Shown here in pieces: positions 1 through 6,158 of a DNA stretch of 9,203 nt. The notes under the pieces were generated by a model. It ran no database searches and was not told the DNA's origin. It was given only the letters and a program-made list of their open reading frames with translations. The stretch lies in the NCBI GenBank assembly GCA_003222835.1, contig QHXE01000386.1, positions 1-9,203 of the forward strand. The letters are read 5' to 3'. The translations under genes and the position numbers were made by a program. This DNA is from Acidobacteriota bacterium. Lineage in GTDB: Bacteria; Acidobacteriota; Blastocatellia; Pyrinomonadales; Pyrinomonadaceae. Within the stretch, counting starts at the first letter, position 1, and each line of letters opens with the position of its first letter.

Positions 1-939
1 TTCGAAAGCGAGTGCGGCCATGCCTCTACCAATCTGTTCCGTAAAGACGCGAACCGAAGTTAGTGGAGGATTCAGCAGTGCCGCTTCCGTATCGTTAAAG
101 CCCACCACGCTTATATTGCGCGGGATGTTGAGCCCAGCTTCGTGGATGGCTTTATAGACTCCGCGCGCGGCCATATCGTCGCCGGCGCAAATCGCCGTCA
201 CGGACGCGCCGCTCTTCAAGATCGACTTGGTCGCAAGATAGCCCAGATCCTCTCCCTCACTCTCGAAGTCATGCAGCAGCGGCGGCAATCCTGCCTCCCG
301 CATAGCGCGGCAATAACCTTCATAACGTCGTTCGAACCACGGCATTTGGCAGTTTCCGACGTACCAAATATAGCGGTGGCCGAGCGATTGCAAATACCGC
401 GTCACGTCGTAAGCGCCTTCGATATCGTCGAAGTTAAGAGCGCTGTATTCGCTCTGACGCCAGTCTCCGACCACGTTATTACCCAGGACGACGAAAGAAA
501 TACCTTTATGCGTCAAGAGGTCCAGGAGGTTCTGAGAGTTCTTACCGGCGAGAATTGCCGCCCCAATCGGACCCGAGCGCTCCAGGATGGCGGGCAGATG
601 AAGGTTCTGCCACGGAACATTATTACCGTAATGCATGGAGAGGAAGAGAAGACCGCAATCGCGGCTGGCGCAATAGGCTTCAGCGCCGACCAGTACCGCG
701 GCATGAAACGGGTTGAAGACATCGCGATTGGCAAGAATGAACGCCACAATCTTGGCCTTGCCCTTTCCGTTCAACTCGAAGTTGAGTTCCGAGGCAGCCT
801 TTAGAACACGCGCACGGAGTTCAGAGGACACGCGATCGCTACCGGTCGTTACGCGCGAAACCGTGGCAAGGCTAACACCCGCAGCATTGGCCACATCCTC
901 GATTCTGGTTTTCGCTGGGCGCTTTGTTTTCTTAGCCAT
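1..939 (-). CDS. LacI-family transcriptional repressor (3' end cut by window)
   Basis: This reads as a sugar-responsive DNA-binding repressor. The frame is open without a stop from the ATG at 939 to base 1 (313 codons). The family is usually about 330-350 residues, so roughly 25-35 C-terminal residues are missing. The N-terminal helix-turn-helix covers about residues 12-31, with the family pattern I-E-D-V-A-x-x-A-G-V-S-x-A-T-V-S-R-V. A periplasmic-binding-protein-like effector domain follows from about residue 64, ending with A-G-D-D-M-A-A-R-G (G253-D254-D255), I-P-R-N-I-S-V-V-G-F-N-D and P-P-L-T-S-V-R-V. The start is supported by GGAG at 947-950, 7 nt upstream of the ATG. The usual P-N-x-x-A-R-x-L hinge helix is absent: after L52-N53-F54 the chain goes through a short Lys/Gly stretch directly to the effector domain. 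The gene is divergent from the TonB receptor, its likely target. The ligand cannot be read from the sequence. Confidence 0.93.
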   Translation of the reverse strand, partial: MAKKTKRPAKTRIEDVANAAGVSLATVSRVTTGSDRVSSELRARVLKAASELNFELNGKGKAKIVAFILANRDVFNPFHAAVLVGAEAYCASRDCGLLFLSMHYGNNVPWQNLHLPAILERSGPIGAAILAGKNSQNLLDLLTHKGISFVVLGNNVVGDWRQSEYSALNFDDIEGAYDVTRYLQSLGHRYIWYVGNCQMPWFERRYEGYCRAMREAGLPPLLHDFESEGEDLGYLATKSILKSGASVTAICAGDDMAARGVYKAIHEAGLNIPRNISVVGFNDTEAALLNPPLTSVRVFTEQIGRGMAALAFE

Positions 940-967
940 TATGAAGCTCCATTGCTTGGCGCTGCTG

Positions 968-995
968 GTTATATTAAGGAATAAGGAAAAATCAA
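968..995 (-). promoter_or_regulatory. Putative sigma70-type promoter of the LacI gene
   Basis: Read on the minus strand, a -35-like TTGATT (990-995) is followed after 16 bp by a -10-like TATAAC (968-973, five of six consensus bases). Transcription would start near 961, giving a short leader of about 20 nt that carries the GGAG ribosome binding site at 947-950. Spacing and -10 quality are good and the -35 is moderate. This is a consensus match by eye only. Confidence 0.5.
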
Positions 996-1030
996 AACTT
1001 CAGGCGGCAAATATACAGGGATAAAAGAAA

Positions 1031-1043
1031 AACCGCAACGGTT
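1031..1043. promoter_or_regulatory. Dyad AACCG-caa-CGGTT, candidate LacI-family operator
   Basis: Perfect 5-bp inverted arms AACCG (1031-1035) and CGGTT (1039-1043) flank a 3-bp centre. The site lies in the divergent intergenic region between the LacI gene and the TonB receptor gene, upstream of both predicted promoters. LacI-family operators are often short dyads with a CG-containing core, and such proteins commonly bind near their own gene. Assignment to this repressor is inference. Arms this short can occur by chance. Confidence 0.3.
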
Positions 1044-1046
1044 ATT

Positions 1047-1103
1047 TGAAAATATCTGCACCGGCCTCACTATATTTACAAATAGCTCTGAAAAATATCG
1101 CAC
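1047..1103. repeat. Imperfect 15-bp direct repeat, 42 bp apart
   Basis: TGAAAATATCTGCAC (1047-1061) and TGAAAAATATCGCAC (1089-1103) are near-identical, differing by a shifted single base. Their starts are 42 bp apart, about four helical turns, so both would face the same side of the DNA. The second copy lies just upstream of the predicted -35 of the receptor gene. A related A/T dyad, GAAATATTTTC (1111-1121), follows immediately. They could be activator or repressor sites or simply AT-rich promoter context. Confidence 0.35.
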
Positions 1104-1121
1104 AAAGCGTGAAATATTTTC

Positions 1122-1150
1122 TTGACGTTTCTGTGAGCTTGGTATATCGT
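1122..1150 (+). promoter_or_regulatory. Putative promoter of the TonB-receptor gene
   Basis: A -35-like TTGACG (1122-1127) is followed after 17 bp by TATCGT (1145-1150, four of six consensus bases). An alternative -10, TATATC at 1143-1148, would have a short 15-bp spacer. The start would fall near 1157, leaving a leader of about 130 nt before the ATG at 1289. The -35 is good and the -10 is only fair. Confidence 0.4.
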
Positions 1151-1164
1151 GCCATCGCCTAGAA

Positions 1165-1199
1165 TCGATTTGGAAACCGTTCGTTTCATAATAAATCGA
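1165..1199 (+). promoter_or_regulatory. Leader stem-loop 1 (nested inverted repeat)
   Basis: Outer arms TCGATTT (1165-1171) and AAATCGA (1193-1199) are perfectly complementary, with a G-U pair possible just inside (1172 with 1192). Inner arms GAAAC (1173-1177) and GTTTC (1183-1187) are also perfect and enclose the loop CGTTC. The structure would be a 13-pair stem with one 4-nt bulge (ATAA, 1188-1191). It lies at the very start of the predicted receptor-gene leader. The inner dyad alone could instead be a protein-binding site. Confidence 0.45.
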
Positions 1200-1208
1200 G
1201 ATTCTGAC

Positions 1209-1229
1209 CGTCTCTGACAGTCAAAGACG
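1209..1229. promoter_or_regulatory. 21-bp near-perfect palindrome, candidate operator
   Basis: The outer arms are CGTCT (1209-1213) and AGACG (1225-1229). The inner arms are TGAC (1215-1218) and GTCA (1220-1223), centred on A1219. Nine of ten symmetric positions match; only C1214/A1224 break the symmetry. An odd-centred 21-bp dyad has the same geometry as the lac O1 operator, and a site downstream of a promoter would suit a LacI-type roadblock. As RNA it would need an open loop in the middle and be weaker, so a DNA-binding role is more likely. Which protein binds is not known. Confidence 0.45.
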
Positions 1230-1244
1230 TTGGCCGGTAAGTTT

Positions 1245-1263
1245 CGGGGCTCAAGAAGCCTCG
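1245..1263 (+). promoter_or_regulatory. Leader stem-loop next to the receptor ribosome binding site
   Basis: CGGGGCT (1245-1251) pairs with AGCCTCG (1257-1263) through seven pairs including one G-U, enclosing the 5-nt loop CAAGA. It ends 10 nt before the strong ribosome binding site AAGGAGA (1274-1280), which lies 8 nt ahead of the ATG at 1289. The position would allow an influence on translation, but that is inference. Confidence 0.35.
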
Positions 1264-1288
1264 CCATTTCACCAAGGAGAGTTCAATT

Positions 1289-4200
1289 ATGAAATACAAG
1301 GTTCGAAAATCAATGCGCATACTCGCGGGCTTGATTCTGTTTGCTGCCGCCTCCCTATTTTCATCATCGCTACATGCGCAAGAACTGCGCGGCAAGATAA
1401 CCGGAAGAGTGATGGACCCGAACGGCGCGGCGGTGGCGGGCGCCACGGTCAAGGTTACGGACGTCGCCCGGAGTACGACAACGACGTTCACCACGAATGC
1501 CGACGGCCTGTTTGATGCGCTTTATCTTTTGCCCGGAACGTATCAAGTTGTTGTCGAGGCGTCCGGATTCAAGAAATCGCTTCAGGACAAAGTTCAGGTG
1601 GAGATTAATCAAACGCGTCACCTCGACATTTCGCTAGACGTCGGCACGCCGCAGGAGACCGTCACTGTTACCGCCGAAGCCGCGCAACTCAATGTCTCGG
1701 ACGCGAATCTGGGTCAGACGATTGACCGGAAGCGCGTAGATGAGTTGCCATCAATTCACGGCGATCCTTACACCTTGATGGGACTCTCGCCCGGAGTGAC
1801 GTACACCGGCAGCTCGCGCCTGGATAGGCCGTTTGAACCTACGCATATTGCTGGCTTCGCGATGAATGGCGTGCGCGGCATCCGTAGCGATCTACTGATC
1901 GACGGAGCGCCCAGTACCGCGACGGCGAACGCCAACGAGGTAATCGCTTCATACGTTCCGCCCACTGACATTACGCAGGAATTCAAGGTGCAGACGACAA
2001 CCTATGACGCTCAATTTGGCAACACCGAAGGCGGCGTCACCAGCATCGCGATCAAGTCGGGGACTAACCAGCTTCATGGTACGGCTTATTACTGGATCGA
2101 GCCGGGCGGCTGGGCAGCAAATGACTTCTTTGGAAATTCGCGAGGCCAGGCGCGGCCCTTTACCTTCTCGAACCGTCCCGGATTCAGCGTCAGCGGTCCG
2201 GTCATAATTCCTAAACTCTACAACGGCAAGAACAAGACCTTCTTCTTGTTTTCTTATGAAGGCATCCGCGACTCGCGTCCGCGTTTTGATGCCAATAACG
2301 TTTGGGTGCCGACAGCGGCGTTGGCGAGCGGAGACTTCTCCGCCTACGTATCCAAAGTCAAAATCTATGATCCGCTGACTGGCACTTTCAACGCGACTAC
2401 GGGAGCGATTACTAATCGCACACCCTTCACGAACAACATTATTCCTGCCAATCGGATCGGCCCGGTGGCCAAAGCAGTTCTCCCTTTCTTTGGTTCGCCC
2501 AAGGGAGGGCCGGCGGCCGGATTTTTGGTCAATGGAAATATCTTTGATTCTACTCTGGCTGAGAAGACGCGAAAGTACGACAATTTCACCATCAAGATCG
2601 ATCACAACTTCACCGAAAAAGATCGGTTCTTCTGGCGGTATAGCTGGTACAATCGCGACAGCTCCTACAACAACTACACAGGCACAGATTACATTGGCGA
2701 CCGGTTTGGGTTTATCTCAAAGCAGACGGGGCTGGATGAAGTCCACACCTTCAACGCCAACACCGTCTTGAATGTCAGGTACGGCTATAACCGCTTCATC
2801 CGCCTTTCGGACGCACCTGAGGGACAAGCCGGTTTCGACCTCACCACGCTCGGTTTTCCGGCTTCATACAACAGCATGATCCCAACAGCTCTTCGTCGCT
2901 TTCCGCGCTTCGATTTCTCTTGCTCATCGAGTTGCACCGGTACCCCGTTGGGCAACGGTCACACCAACGAGAACCGTCCGGTCGACAGCCACTTTGTAAC
3001 GGCGGTCTTGAACCGAATACAAGGCAAGCATTCGCTGAAATTCGGCGGTGAGATGCGCATCTATCGTGAAGACGACAACTTTAGGAGCAACAATCAGACT
3101 GGCCAGTTCGGTTTTGACAACACCTACACACGTATCGGCAGCGCGAGCGCCGCCGACGTTGAAGGGTTGGGAGCATTTGCGGCTTTTCTGCTCGGATACC
3201 CAACCACCACGCAACTCGTCCGCGCGGCCGACTACTCGGAGTATTCAAAGACCTATGGCTTCTTTGCCAACGACGATATCAGACTCAGCAAGAAGCTGAC
3301 GTTGGGTTTGGGGCTGCGTTGGGAATTCGAAACTCCGCTGGTTGAACGGCAGAATAAGAGCGTTTCAGGTTTTGATTTTACCTACACACAGCCGCTTGAG
3401 GCCGCCGCCAAGGCGAATTACGCAGCCTTAAGCGACACGATCCTGAAAACTACTCTCGGCTTAACGGACATAAATGCCAAGGGCGGTCTTTTGTTTGCGA
3501 GCAAGGACACGGGCAGGGGACTTTACAACACTCCGAAGAATGGTTTTCTGCCGCGAGCGAGCTTTGCTTATCAGTGGAACGATAAGACCGTGTTCCGTGG
3601 CGGCTTTGGTTTGTACCAAGGATTTCTCGGTGAGCGCCGCGGCGATGTAATTCAAAGCGGCTACTCGCAAACGACCACTGTGCCCCTGACGACCGGTCCG
3701 AACGGTGGGCCGCTGCCGGTGTTGCTCTCGACGGCATTTTCTAACACCACCATCGTCGAACCAACTGGCAATAGCCTTGGTAGACAAACCGCGCTTGGTC
3801 AAAACATCAGCTTCTTCAACCAAAATCCGAAGGTTTCCAAACAAGCACGGTGGTCGTTCGGAATTCAGCGTGAGCTTCGGGGTGGCTGGGTTCTCGATGC
3901 CGAGTATGTTGGCAATCACGGATACGACATTGAGATCACGCAAAACATTAACGCCCTTCCCCTTAAGTACTTGACCACGGATAACTCGCGCACTACGGCC
4001 ATGCAGACCAACAACTCGAATCTGGGGGGCTCGGTCAAAAGTCCTTTTTGCACAAATCCCAGTGGGAGCGTTTGTGTGAGCGGTGCTTTGTATCCAAACG
4101 CAGGTGGCACGATCACGCGCCGGCAATTGCTGCTTCCGTTTCCGGAGTTCGGTACTATCAATGGCACGAACAACGACGGCAAGAGTTGGTATAACTCCGG

Positions 4201-4930
4201 CCAGTTCACACTTGGCAAGCGGTTCTCGAAAGGCTATGACCTACAGTTCGCCTACACCCGATCAAAGTGGATCGAGGCCGTCGAGTACTTGAATGCCGCC
4301 GACCCGCTTCCGAATAGAGCAATCGCCGCCCAGGACGCGCCTAATCGGTTCTCGATGAGCGGTTTTTACGAGTTCCCGTTTGGCAAAGGTAAGCAGTTCC
4401 TGTCACATGCAAGTCGGTGGGCTGACGCGATTATCGGTGGTTGGCAGATCGAGGGAACTTATACTTTCCAATCCGGCTTCCCGCTGAGGTTTGCCAACGA
4501 TGCGTTCTACCTGGGCGGAAAGATTTCCATTCCGAAGAACCAGGAGACTCTGACCCGTTGGTTCAATACTGATGCCTTTGTTTCCGTTCTGGGAGCAACC
4601 CCGACCTGCGCCGCGTTCCCGACCGGCTCTACAAACTGTGCTAGTCCGGCAGACCACTTGCGCACGTTGCCGTTTTACTTTGCCGACGTGCGGATGCAAA
4701 CAGTTAACAACGCGGATCTGGGTTTGCGGAAAGACATCCATGTTAACGAACGCATGAAGGTTCAATTGCGGATGGAGTTTATTAATGCTTTCAACCATCC
4801 GCTCTTGTCGACTTTATCCGGAGGCGGTGCCAATGTCAGCCCGTCCTCCTCAGCCTTCGGCACGGTTTCAGCCTCCAACCAGCAAAACTACGCGCGCCGC
4901 GCGCAGTTGTCAGCGAAGTTCATCTTCTAA
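1289..4930 (+). CDS. TonB-dependent outer-membrane receptor, Oar-like, with N-terminal carboxypeptidase-regulatory domain
   Basis: This is an outer-membrane transporter that imports a ligand, probably an oligosaccharide here, using TonB/ExbBD energy. The 1213-residue protein starts with a Sec signal (residues 1-30: basic N-region, hydrophobic core I11-A21, cleavage after L-H-A before Q31). A carboxypeptidase-regulatory/Ig-like domain follows at about 33-118 (G-R-V-x-D-P-N-G-A-x-V-x-G-A-x-V; L-P-G-T-Y). The plug is at about 120-260 (T-V-T-V-T-A-E; N-G-V-R-G-I-R-S-D-L-L-I-D-G; Y-D-A-Q-F-G-N-T-E-G-G). The rest is a beta-barrel ending in aromatic F-I-F, as expected for BAM recognition. Start choice rests on AAGGAGA 8 nt upstream and the signal peptide. 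Its only cysteines are three close pairs (C545/C549, C921/C929, C1107/C1117). The length is usual for Acidobacteriota receptors of this kind. No SusD gene is adjacent, and the substrate is inferred only from neighbours. Confidence 0.95.
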   Translation: MKYKVRKSMRILAGLILFAAASLFSSSLHAQELRGKITGRVMDPNGAAVAGATVKVTDVARSTTTTFTTNADGLFDALYLLPGTYQVVVEASGFKKSLQDKVQVEINQTRHLDISLDVGTPQETVTVTAEAAQLNVSDANLGQTIDRKRVDELPSIHGDPYTLMGLSPGVTYTGSSRLDRPFEPTHIAGFAMNGVRGIRSDLLIDGAPSTATANANEVIASYVPPTDITQEFKVQTTTYDAQFGNTEGGVTSIAIKSGTNQLHGTAYYWIEPGGWAANDFFGNSRGQARPFTFSNRPGFSVSGPVIIPKLYNGKNKTFFLFSYEGIRDSRPRFDANNVWVPTAALASGDFSAYVSKVKIYDPLTGTFNATTGAITNRTPFTNNIIPANRIGPVAKAVLPFFGSPKGGPAAGFLVNGNIFDSTLAEKTRKYDNFTIKIDHNFTEKDRFFWRYSWYNRDSSYNNYTGTDYIGDRFGFISKQTGLDEVHTFNANTVLNVRYGYNRFIRLSDAPEGQAGFDLTTLGFPASYNSMIPTALRRFPRFDFSCSSSCTGTPLGNGHTNENRPVDSHFVTAVLNRIQGKHSLKFGGEMRIYREDDNFRSNNQTGQFGFDNTYTRIGSASAADVEGLGAFAAFLLGYPTTTQLVRAADYSEYSKTYGFFANDDIRLSKKLTLGLGLRWEFETPLVERQNKSVSGFDFTYTQPLEAAAKANYAALSDTILKTTLGLTDINAKGGLLFASKDTGRGLYNTPKNGFLPRASFAYQWNDKTVFRGGFGLYQGFLGERRGDVIQSGYSQTTTVPLTTGPNGGPLPVLLSTAFSNTTIVEPTGNSLGRQTALGQNISFFNQNPKVSKQARWSFGIQRELRGGWVLDAEYVGNHGYDIEITQNINALPLKYLTTDNSRTTAMQTNNSNLGGSVKSPFCTNPSGSVCVSGALYPNAGGTITRRQLLLPFPEFGTINGTNNDGKSWYNSGQFTLGKRFSKGYDLQFAYTRSKWIEAVEYLNAADPLPNRAIAAQDAPNRFSMSGFYEFPFGKGKQFLSHASRWADAIIGGWQIEGTYTFQSGFPLRFANDAFYLGGKISIPKNQETLTRWFNTDAFVSVLGATPTCAAFPTGSTNCASPADHLRTLPFYFADVRMQTVNNADLGLRKDIHVNERMKVQLRMEFINAFNHPLLSTLSGGGANVSPSSSAFGTVSASNQQNYARRAQLSAKFIF

Positions 4931-4953
4931 GCGAAAGTTGAACTGGTGTTTTC

Positions 4954-4996
4954 CGAAACCGGGGAGTTTGCAATCACGCAGGTTCCTCGGTTTTCG
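4954..4996 (+). terminator. Hairpin downstream of the receptor gene, possible terminator
   Basis: CGAAA plus CCGGGG (4954-4964) pairs with CCTCGG plus TTTTCG (4985-4996). This gives eleven pairs with one G-U and one bulged T, around a 20-nt loop. It starts 24 nt after the receptor stop codon, where a terminator or 3'-end protecting structure would be expected. There is no T-run after it, so it is not a textbook intrinsic terminator. Confidence 0.35.
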
Positions 4997-5064
4997 CATT
5001 AAGGCTCGCAATCGAGTTCGAACGCAATGAGATCGCCATGCGAGAGATCTACGAATGTCGAGCG

Positions 5065-5108
5065 TTGAATCATGACTACTGGTAATCATCCAACAGCACA
5101 TGATTCAA
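5065..5108. repeat. Perfect 10-bp inverted repeat with 24-bp spacer
   Basis: TTGAATCATG (5065-5074) and CATGATTCAA (5099-5108) are exact reverse complements separated by 24 bp. There is no coding sequence inside and no transposase nearby. It could be a stem-loop, a remnant of a miniature mobile element or a binding site. The sequence does not decide between these. Confidence 0.5.
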
Positions 5109-5177
5109 TGAAGCTGATTTTGATTTCCCGTGGAGGGATGCGGCAGAATGCGCTGATGGACGCCGAACCAAGCGATC

Positions 5178-5219
5178 TCCTCTGCGTGGCGCTCAGCGAC
5201 CTCAGCGGTTAAATCTTTT
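5178..5219. repeat. Mini-repeat block resembling a dispersed intergenic repeat
   Basis: On the minus strand the block reads TTAACCGCTGAGGT, then CGCTGAGCGC, then CACGCAGAGGA: three degenerate copies of a roughly 10-bp CGC(A/T)GAGG unit preceded by GATTTAA. From memory, blocks of the form TTAACCGCAGAGG repeated with CGCAGAGG occur in intergenic regions of many environmental bacterial genomes and are often mistranslated as small proteins containing T-A-E-x-A-E. This copy fits that pattern in degenerate form. Its function is unknown. It sits directly before the esterase gene. Confidence 0.5.
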
Positions 5220-5246
5220 CTCACGGAGCTTTCGAGGGAGTAAGGG

Positions 5247-6143
5247 ATGCGCATTTTGATCTTAGCAATCGCTCTATCTTTTGTCTCGATATCCTGGCTG
5301 AGCGTGGCGGCGAAAACGACCACTGCCGAACAACCGATCATCCTTTGGCCTAATGGGGCGCCCGGCGCAGTCGGCAAAGAGCCAATCGACATTCCGACTT
5401 TGACGCCTTACTTCGCTGCGAAAGAAAAGGCACCCGGCGCGGCGGTCATCGTCTGTCCTGGTGGAGGCTACACCCATCTAGCCGATCACGAAGGGCAACC
5501 AGTCGCGGAATGGCTTAATAAGTTGGGCGTTACTGCGTTCGTGCTCAAGTATCGGCTCGGACCTCGATACCATCATCCGGCCCCGCTGCAGGATGCGGCG
5601 CGCGCGATTCGCACAGTGCGTGCGCGGGCGAGTGAATGGAACATCGATCCGAAGCGTATCGGCATCCTTGGATTCTCCGCCGGCGGTCACGTCGCGTCTA
5701 CAATCGGCACGCACTTCGAGCTCGGCAAGTCCGACGCTTCCGATCCTATCGAACGAGTCAGTTCCAGGCCCGACTTGATGATTCTGATCTATCCGGTGAT
5801 CACGATGAGAGAGTTCACGCACGCCGGGTCAAAAAGAACGTTGCTCGGAGAGAATCCGCCAGCGGACTTAGTGGCGTTGCTATCGAACGAGGAACAAGTG
5901 ACAAGAGAGACGCCGCCCGCCTTTCTGGTCCACACGGCCAACGATCCCACGGTGGCGGTCGAAAATAGCTTGCGATTTGCCCAGGCGCTGAAAAAAGCAG
6001 GCGTGCTTTTCGAATTGAATATTTACGAACGCGGACCTCATGGTTTTGGACTTGGCGGCAAAGACCCGATTCTTTCAACGTGGCCTCAGCGTTGCGCGGA
6101 GTGGCTCCGCGTGCACGGCTTCATCAGTGCGGCAACCAAATGA
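5247..6143 (+). CDS. Secreted alpha/beta-hydrolase, esterase type (acetyl/feruloyl-esterase-like)
   Basis: This is probably a carbohydrate-ester hydrolase acting outside the cytoplasm, removing acetyl or aromatic acyl groups from plant-type glycans. The 298-residue protein has an N-terminal signal (about 1-22, hydrophobic I3-V20, cleavage near V-A-A/K). An oxyanion-hole motif P71-G-G-G-Y75 is followed by the nucleophile elbow G142-F-S144-A-G-G-H. The acid is D233 in H-T-A-N-D-P and the histidine H265 in G-P-H-G-F-G-L. Triad order, spacing and length fit the BD-FAE/acetyl-xylan-esterase-like group of COG0657. GGGAG ends 6 nt before the ATG and fixes the start. The stop is 15 bp before the GH2 gene on the same strand, implying an operon and a joint role in glycan degradation. 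The exact substrate is not readable from the sequence, and a peptidase-like or generic esterase role cannot be excluded. Confidence 0.88.
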   Translation: MRILILAIALSFVSISWLSVAAKTTTAEQPIILWPNGAPGAVGKEPIDIPTLTPYFAAKEKAPGAAVIVCPGGGYTHLADHEGQPVAEWLNKLGVTAFVLKYRLGPRYHHPAPLQDAARAIRTVRARASEWNIDPKRIGILGFSAGGHVASTIGTHFELGKSDASDPIERVSSRPDLMILIYPVITMREFTHAGSKRTLLGENPPADLVALLSNEEQVTRETPPAFLVHTANDPTVAVENSLRFAQALKKAGVLFELNIYERGPHGFGLGGKDPILSTWPQRCAEWLRVHGFISAATK

Positions 6144-6158
6144 GTCGGCGCGATTTCA

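Larger units (their letters stand above)
4931..5246. other. Gene-free stretch between receptor and esterase genes
   Basis: I see no credible gene in these 316 bases. They hold a terminator-like hairpin soon after the receptor stop, a perfect 10-bp inverted repeat, and a GC-rich mini-repeat block 27 bp before the esterase start. I could not find a convincing promoter for the esterase gene here. The esterase ribosome binding site (GGGAG at 5236-5240) lies at the end. Confidence 0.7.

Noticed and set aside
142..804. 220-codon open frame on the plus strand
   Set aside because: It lies entirely antisense to the LacI gene, whose protein has clear family motifs. The plus-strand translation shows none.
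1949..2605. 218-codon open frame on the minus strand
   Set aside because: It is antisense to the TonB receptor, without recognisable motifs or a ribosome binding site.
3461..4126. 221-codon open frame on the minus strand
   Set aside because: It is antisense to the receptor barrel. The composition looks like a shadow frame rich in Arg, Ala and Cys.
5016..5023. 8-bp palindrome GTTCGAAC
   Set aside because: It is too short and common to support a site, and no flanking symmetry extends it.
5108..5212. 34-codon frame starting with ATG before the esterase gene
   Set aside because: There is no ribosome binding site. Its end is made of the mini-repeat block and its start lies in the inverted repeat, so it is not a credible gene.
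5105..5392. 95-codon minus-strand frame containing T-A-E-V-A-E
   Set aside because: It is the translation of the dispersed-type repeat joined to sequence antisense to the esterase gene, a known kind of false protein.
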